From positions 1-9,524 of the forward strand of contig JAICXG010000104.1 of the NCBI GenBank assembly GCA_025980625.1: 9,524 nucleotides of DNA, read 5' to 3'. This document shows, one piece after another, positions 6,589 to 9,524 of the stretch (positions within the stretch are counted from its first letter, which is position 1; each line of letters begins with the position of its first letter). Position numbers and translations under genes: made by a program. The notes beneath the pieces are model-generated. The model was not told the DNA's origin and searched no databases. It saw only the letters and a list, made by a program, of their open reading frames with translations. The stretch is from Chthoniobacterales bacterium. GTDB lineage: Bacteria; Verrucomicrobiota; Verrucomicrobiia; Chthoniobacterales; UBA10450.

Positions 6589-7266
6589 TCACTTTTTCCG
6601 GGTGTAATCGATTTCCATCGTTTTCACTTCCTGGCCGCCGCGATTTTCATACCAGTCGAGCTTCATGTGCTCCTTGTCCGGAACCGACACGGTCTCCTTG
6701 ACCTGCTGGGTCTGGCCGGGGAGCGGCTGCATTTCCCCAGTGTAGGTGAAAGTTTTTGTCGCCGGATCATAGGTGCCTTCCGCCATCATGATGCCGGTGC
6801 CCATGTTGTCGAGCCAGGTGCTGACAAATTTTTGCTTCGCATTGTCGTAGCCCTCGGTGCCGCGGCCGCGAAAGGTAAAGCTCTGCATTTTCCCGTCCGC
6901 GCCCGGCATCTGCATCTTGCCTTGCACCTGCATCAGGACATAGCGGCCGCCAAAAATCGATTCGCGGGTGGCTGTGCCCTTCGAGATCTGCGGCTTGGAA
7001 TTCGGGTCGCCATTCATCCAGAACTTAACCGTGTAATTCCACGTGCCGTCGAGGCTGCTGAGGAGCTTGTGGTTCTCGTTCAGTTTCCCCATCTCCATCA
7101 TCTGTTTCATCATCTCGGCCTCGTTAGGCTGGCTCGCCGCGGGTGAAGCGGAAGTCGGCGCCGCGGATGGAGCGGGCGTGGCTTCCTGGGCCGAGATAGG
7201 AATAATGAAGACGGCCGCGGTCATCGCGGCCGAGAAAGTTACGACTGCAATCTTGAGCGTTTTCAT
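6589..7266 (-). CDS. DUF1579 family exported protein
   Basis: 225 residues of unknown function. An N-terminal MKTLKIAVVTFSAAMTAAVF segment continuing to about residue 26 (ISAQ-EA) is a clear Sec signal peptide. A Pro/Ala/Ser-rich linker (28-46) and a Met-rich helix (MMKQMMEMGKL, 52-62) follow. The globular part resembles DUF1579: HKLLSSLDGTWNYTVKFWM (66-84), then TRESIFGGRYVLMQVQGKM, FRGRGTEGYDNAKQKFVSTWLDNMGTG and EGTYDPATKTFTYTGEM, a run of beta-strands suggestive of a lipocalin-like barrel. It begins 56 nt after nuoN on the same strand and ends 34 nt before the aminotransferase, so it probably heads a small operon of exported proteins or is read through from nuo. A motif copy (7121-7129) encodes Pro-Asn-Glu in the linker. 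DUF assignment is from memory of the pattern. Confidence 0.88.
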   Translation of the reverse strand: MKTLKIAVVTFSAAMTAAVFIIPISAQEATPAPSAAPTSASPAASQPNEAEMMKQMMEMGKLNENHKLLSSLDGTWNYTVKFWMNGDPNSKPQISKGTATRESIFGGRYVLMQVQGKMQMPGADGKMQSFTFRGRGTEGYDNAKQKFVSTWLDNMGTGIMMAEGTYDPATKTFTYTGEMQPLPGQTQQVKETVSVPDKEHMKLDWYENRGGQEVKTMEIDYTRKK

Positions 7267-7278
7267 AGCCTGACTGTT

Positions 7279-7304
7279 TTGACGATCGCCTCCCCGCGCG
7301 TCAA
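7279..7304. other. Possible hairpin between nuoN and the DUF1579 gene
   Basis: TTGACG (7279-7284) is the complement of CGTCAA (7299-7304), and CGC/GCG extends the stem around a CTCCCC loop with a 2-nt bulge. It lies in the only gap between the nuo operon and the next minus-strand gene and could weaken read-through. In the minus direction it is followed by AACAG and not by a U-run, so I do not call it an intrinsic terminator. Confidence 0.35.
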
Positions 7305-7322
7305 GCCTTTGTCGATGCTGGA

Positions 7323-8843
7323 TCAGAACGAAAGCAGAATCCGGTCGAGCAAACTGCCGGGAACGATGCCGAAGAAAAGCACGGCCGCGGCCAGGAATGC
7401 AATCGTCAGGCGCGAGAGAAAGTCGGCGTGGAAAGTGACGCCCGAGGCGTCGGCGCGGTCGACGAAGGTCGCCTTCAGGACAATGAGATAATAATAAAGC
7501 GAGATGAGACTGCCAAAGAGCGCGAGCACAACAAGCCAGAGGAGATCGTGCCGCGTTCCGGCATTCACCGCCGCGCTGAAAAGATAAAACTTCCCGAAGA
7601 ACCCGGCGAGTGGCGGGAGCCCGGCAAGCGAGAGGAGGAAGACAGCCATGGAGCCGGCGAGGAGCGGCGCGCGCGCCGACAAACCTCTGAAGTTTGCGAG
7701 ATCATCGCCGCCGGTTTCGCGCCTAACGAGTAAAACAACTCCAAAAGCGCCGAGCAATGTCACCGCGTAAAGTGTCGTGTAGAAGAGCGTGGCCGAAAAA
7801 CCGCTGCGCCCCCCGGCAATCAGGCCGAGCAACGTGTAGCCGGCGTGCGCGACGGCTGAGTAAGCGAGCAGCCGGCGCACGTTTTTCTGCGCCAGCGCCG
7901 CCAGATTTCCGATTAGAATTGAGAGCGCCGAGAGAACGGCGATAATTGGCGTCCAGCCCGCCGCCATCGCGTGCCAGCCAGCGTCCCCGTGCAGCCCGGC
8001 GAAGGCTGTGAGCAGAATTTTCCCGAGCACGACGAACGACGCCACCTTCGACCCGGAAGCGATGAAAGCGGCGCTCGAGACCGGCGCGCCCTGATAAGCA
8101 TCTGGCGCCCAGAGATGGAAGGGCGCGGCCGCGATCTTGAAGGCAAAGCCGATCAGCGTCATGACAATCCCGGCGAGGAGCAACGGCTCGATTGTTATAC
8201 TCGCTAGGCGAGCGGCGATCGCGGCCAGCGATGTCGTGCCCGCGATGCCATAAATCAGACTTAATCCAAAAAGCGTGAATGCGCTCGCCATGCTGCCGAA
8301 AAGGAAATACTTCAGGGCCGCTTCCGCCGAAGTGCGGCGCGCTTTCTCGAAGCCGGTCAGGATGTAAAGCGACAAGCCGGTCAATTCGAGCCCGATGAAG
8401 ATCATGAGCAGCTCTTCGCTCTCGACGAGGAGCATGAGCCCGACGGTGGCGAGCAGGATGATGGCGAAATATTCCGCCTTGTTAAAAAAAGCGCGCTCGC
8501 TCCGCGCCAGGATGATGGTGAAGAAGGCGAGCGCAAGGACAATGATTTTGAAGAGGGAATTCAGCGGCGAGATCACGAGCATGCCGTGGAAAAGATCACT
8601 GTGGATCGGCAGCCTGACGACGGCCGCGGCGGCAATCGCGAGGCCGAGCGCGGCGAGAAGCGCACCGGCGTCGGCTGCAGACGTGGCCGGGAAACCGGCG
8701 CCCGAGATTTGCTGCGAGCTTACGGCGACCGAGACGCCGGCTGCCTTGCGACCGGCGAAGAGGCCCATCGTCAGAACCAAGAGCGCGGCGACGACGACGA
8801 TCGCTTCCGGCGCGGCGAGCTGAAGCAGTTCGAGGTAATTCAT
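7323..8843 (-). CDS. nuoN: NADH-quinone oxidoreductase subunit N (complex I antiporter-like subunit)
   Basis: Membrane-arm subunit of respiratory complex I that helps pump protons while NADH is oxidised by quinone. 506 residues, mostly hydrophobic helices, consistent with about 14 membrane spans. Conserved charged residues line up with those known from E. coli NuoN by spacing: Glu153 (GLELTGLSLYIL), Lys178 (ALKYFLFGS), Lys236 and His243 (FKIAAAPFHLWAPDAYQGAP), Lys266 (SGSKVASF) and Lys418 (LAGLPPLAGFFGKFYLF). KNVRRLLAYSAVAHAGY (320-336) is the typical broken-helix motif. The loop after helix 1 (about 31-60) is a hydrophilic Ser/Gly/Ala insertion, longer than I would expect. The start overlaps the nuoM stop by ATGA, so translation is coupled. 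It is the last nuo gene here. A motif copy at 7721-7729 produces a rare-type AGG codon in VRRETGG, and a one-mismatch copy lies at 8203-8209. Confidence 0.96.
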   Translation of the reverse strand: MNYLELLQLAAPEAIVVVAALLVLTMGLFAGRKAAGVSVAVSSQQISGAGFPATSAADAGALLAALGLAIAAAAVVRLPIHSDLFHGMLVISPLNSLFKIIVLALAFFTIILARSERAFFNKAEYFAIILLATVGLMLLVESEELLMIFIGLELTGLSLYILTGFEKARRTSAEAALKYFLFGSMASAFTLFGLSLIYGIAGTTSLAAIAARLASITIEPLLLAGIVMTLIGFAFKIAAAPFHLWAPDAYQGAPVSSAAFIASGSKVASFVVLGKILLTAFAGLHGDAGWHAMAAGWTPIIAVLSALSILIGNLAALAQKNVRRLLAYSAVAHAGYTLLGLIAGGRSGFSATLFYTTLYAVTLLGAFGVVLLVRRETGGDDLANFRGLSARAPLLAGSMAVFLLSLAGLPPLAGFFGKFYLFSAAVNAGTRHDLLWLVVLALFGSLISLYYYLIVLKATFVDRADASGVTFHADFLSRLTIAFLAAAVLFFGIVPGSLLDRILLSF

Positions 8844-9524
8844 CGTTGCAGAAAGCGCATCGTCTCGACCGCCGGCATGATCCGATCCAGGAGGAGCTTC
8901 GGATCGAGGCCGGCGATCAACGTGGCAAAGATGAGAAGACTGGCGCCGAGCTTTTCCGCGAGGGTGGCAGACTCGTTAGGCAAGTCGCTCTCCTGGGCCG
9001 GCAGAGAGCGCCGGCCCTCGCCGAAAAATGTTTGCTTCAAGGCTCGTAACGTGAAGGCCGCCACCAGCACCATCCCAATCCCGGTGATCCAAACCGCGAC
9101 CGGAAAAATTTTCCAGACGCCGATCAGGATTGTGACCTCGGCGGCAAAACCGCTGAACCCGGGAATGCCCATGGAAGCGGCCGAGGCAACCACGAACGCG
9201 AAGGCAAGAAAGGGCATCGCGCGCGCCAGATGCATCCGCGAAAGATCGTCGAGATAGCGCGTATGCGTCCGGTAATAGATTGCACCGGCGAGAGCGAAGA
9301 GGAGTGCGCCGATGACTCCGTGGGAAAACATTTGCAGGACCGCGCCGGAAACGCCGAGCAAGTTGCCGGCCGCCAGCCCGAGCAGCACAAAACCCATGTG
9401 GCTGACGCTCGAGTAGCCGATGACGAACTTGAGATCCTTCTGCCGGAGCGCGACCGCGGCGGCATAGACGATCCCGATTACTGCGAGCAACGCGATCCAT
9501 TTGCTCCAGGCGAAAAAGCCTAAC
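8840..9524 (-). CDS. nuoM: NADH-quinone oxidoreductase subunit M, C-terminal part (5' end outside window)
   Basis: Antiporter-like proton-pumping subunit of complex I. The frame is open to the window edge, giving 227 visible residues that begin LGFFAWSKWIALLAVIG; a TTG at 9490 is internal and not a start. Visible landmarks: RQKDLKFVIGYSSVSHMGFVLLG, a hallmark of NuoM-type helices with the conserved Lys; QMFSHGVIGALLFALAG with its membrane His; and GIPGFSGFAAEVTILIG with the conserved helix-12 Glu. The C-terminal amphipathic segment DPKLLLDRIMPAVETM ends the protein. The TGA stop overlaps the nuoN ATG by 4 nt, giving the usual nuoM-nuoN order. Motif copies occur at 8973-8981 (Pro-Asn-Glu) and at the window edge 9518-9524 (TTA-GGC, Leu-Gly). 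Confidence 0.95.
   Translation of the reverse strand, partial: LGFFAWSKWIALLAVIGIVYAAAVALRQKDLKFVIGYSSVSHMGFVLLGLAAGNLLGVSGAVLQMFSHGVIGALLFALAGAIYYRTHTRYLDDLSRMHLARAMPFLAFAFVVASAASMGIPGFSGFAAEVTILIGVWKIFPVAVWITGIGMVLVAAFTLRALKQTFFGEGRRSLPAQESDLPNESATLAEKLGASLLIFATLIAGLDPKLLLDRIMPAVETMRFLQR

Larger units (their letters stand above)
363..9524. repeat. Dispersed short motif GCCTAACGA (core GCCTAAC), 11 exact core copies
   Basis: Exact core copies. GCCTAAC on the plus strand: 363-369, 1746-1752, 4878-4884, 6516-6522, 7721-7727, 9518-9524. GTTAGGC on the plus strand: 504-510, 5482-5488, 5955-5961, 7123-7129, 8975-8981. Eight extend to the nonamer GCCTAACGA (those at 363, 504, 4878, 5482, 5955, 7123, 7721 and 8975). 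Those at 1746 and 6516 read GCCTAACAA; the last is cut by the window edge. One-mismatch relatives are ACCTAACGA at 995-1003 (complement strand coding) and GCTAGGC at 8203-8209. Copies lie in genes of unrelated function, in both orientations relative to transcription, in different codon phases, and once between two convergent genes. Function unknown; see findings. Confidence 0.85.

Noticed and set aside
7279..7304. Hairpin after nuoN as an intrinsic terminator
   Set aside because: The stem has a bulge and is not followed by a U-run on the transcribed strand, so it is listed only as a possible hairpin.
8200..8212. CTCGCTAGGCGAG as a further motif copy or operator
   Set aside because: It differs from GTTAGGC by one base and is a 5-bp palindrome in nuoN coding sequence; a single near-match is expected by chance and was not counted.
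4388..8640. Frequent CGGCCGCG-type words
   Set aside because: These are runs of G and C in alanine/glycine-rich coding sequence and do not stand out against the base composition as the GCCTAACGA word does.
1..9524. tRNA, rRNA or riboswitch
   Set aside because: I saw no cloverleaf, rRNA core sequence or known riboswitch core in any intergenic gap; all gaps are under 100 nt.

Overview
This is a GC-rich bacterial window with dense, short-spaced genes, most of them on the minus strand. I infer a member of the Verrucomicrobiota (Spartobacteria/Chthoniobacterales-like). The reasons are the C-terminal repeat family in the first gene (recalled as typical of large secreted verrucomicrobial proteins), a glycolytic gap-pgk-tpi run interrupted by a 'four helix bundle' ORF, the AGGATT-type palindromic spacer, and a Tat-tagged aminotransferase. 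The placement is inference; no rRNA is present to confirm it.

Layout. (1) 1-495 (+) is the 3' end of a large repeat protein. (2) 4068-498 (-) is a glycolytic operon in transcription order gap, four-helix-bundle ORF, pgk, tpiA; it meets the first gene tail to tail with only 2 nt between the stops. The four-helix ORF is bracketed by hexamer (TCGTGC/TCGTAA) repeats, and a long imperfect palindrome lies between pgk and tpiA. (3) 4161-4865 (+) is an SGNH/GDSL esterase, divergent from gap and preceded by a clear Shine-Dalgarno sequence. (4) 7266-4880 (-) is a run of three exported proteins: a DUF1579 protein with a Sec-type signal, a HisC-like PLP aminotransferase with a twin-arginine signal, and a YbhB/YbcL-type PEBP protein with a Sec-type signal. 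(5) 9524-7323 (-) is the end of a complex I operon: nuoM (partial) and nuoN, overlapping by ATGA.

The glycolytic genes carry out triose-phosphate interconversion and the first ATP- and NADH-yielding steps of lower glycolysis; the Nuo subunits are the proton-pumping antiporter-like subunits that reoxidise NADH. The exported proteins in between have no visible pathway link to either.

The most striking signal is not a gene. The heptamer GCCTAAC/GTTAGGC occurs 11 times, in both orientations and several reading frames, and 8 copies extend to GCCTAACGA. At 60% GC about one heptamer and fewer than 0.1 nonamers would be expected. Codon choice bends to keep it: all five CCT-AAC Pro-Asn pairs are motif copies, and none of the eight other Pro-Asn pairs uses CCT. 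It behaves like a dispersed DNA-level signal such as an uptake-type or nucleoid-protein sequence, whose function is unknown to me. No stretch over 300 bases lacks a gene.
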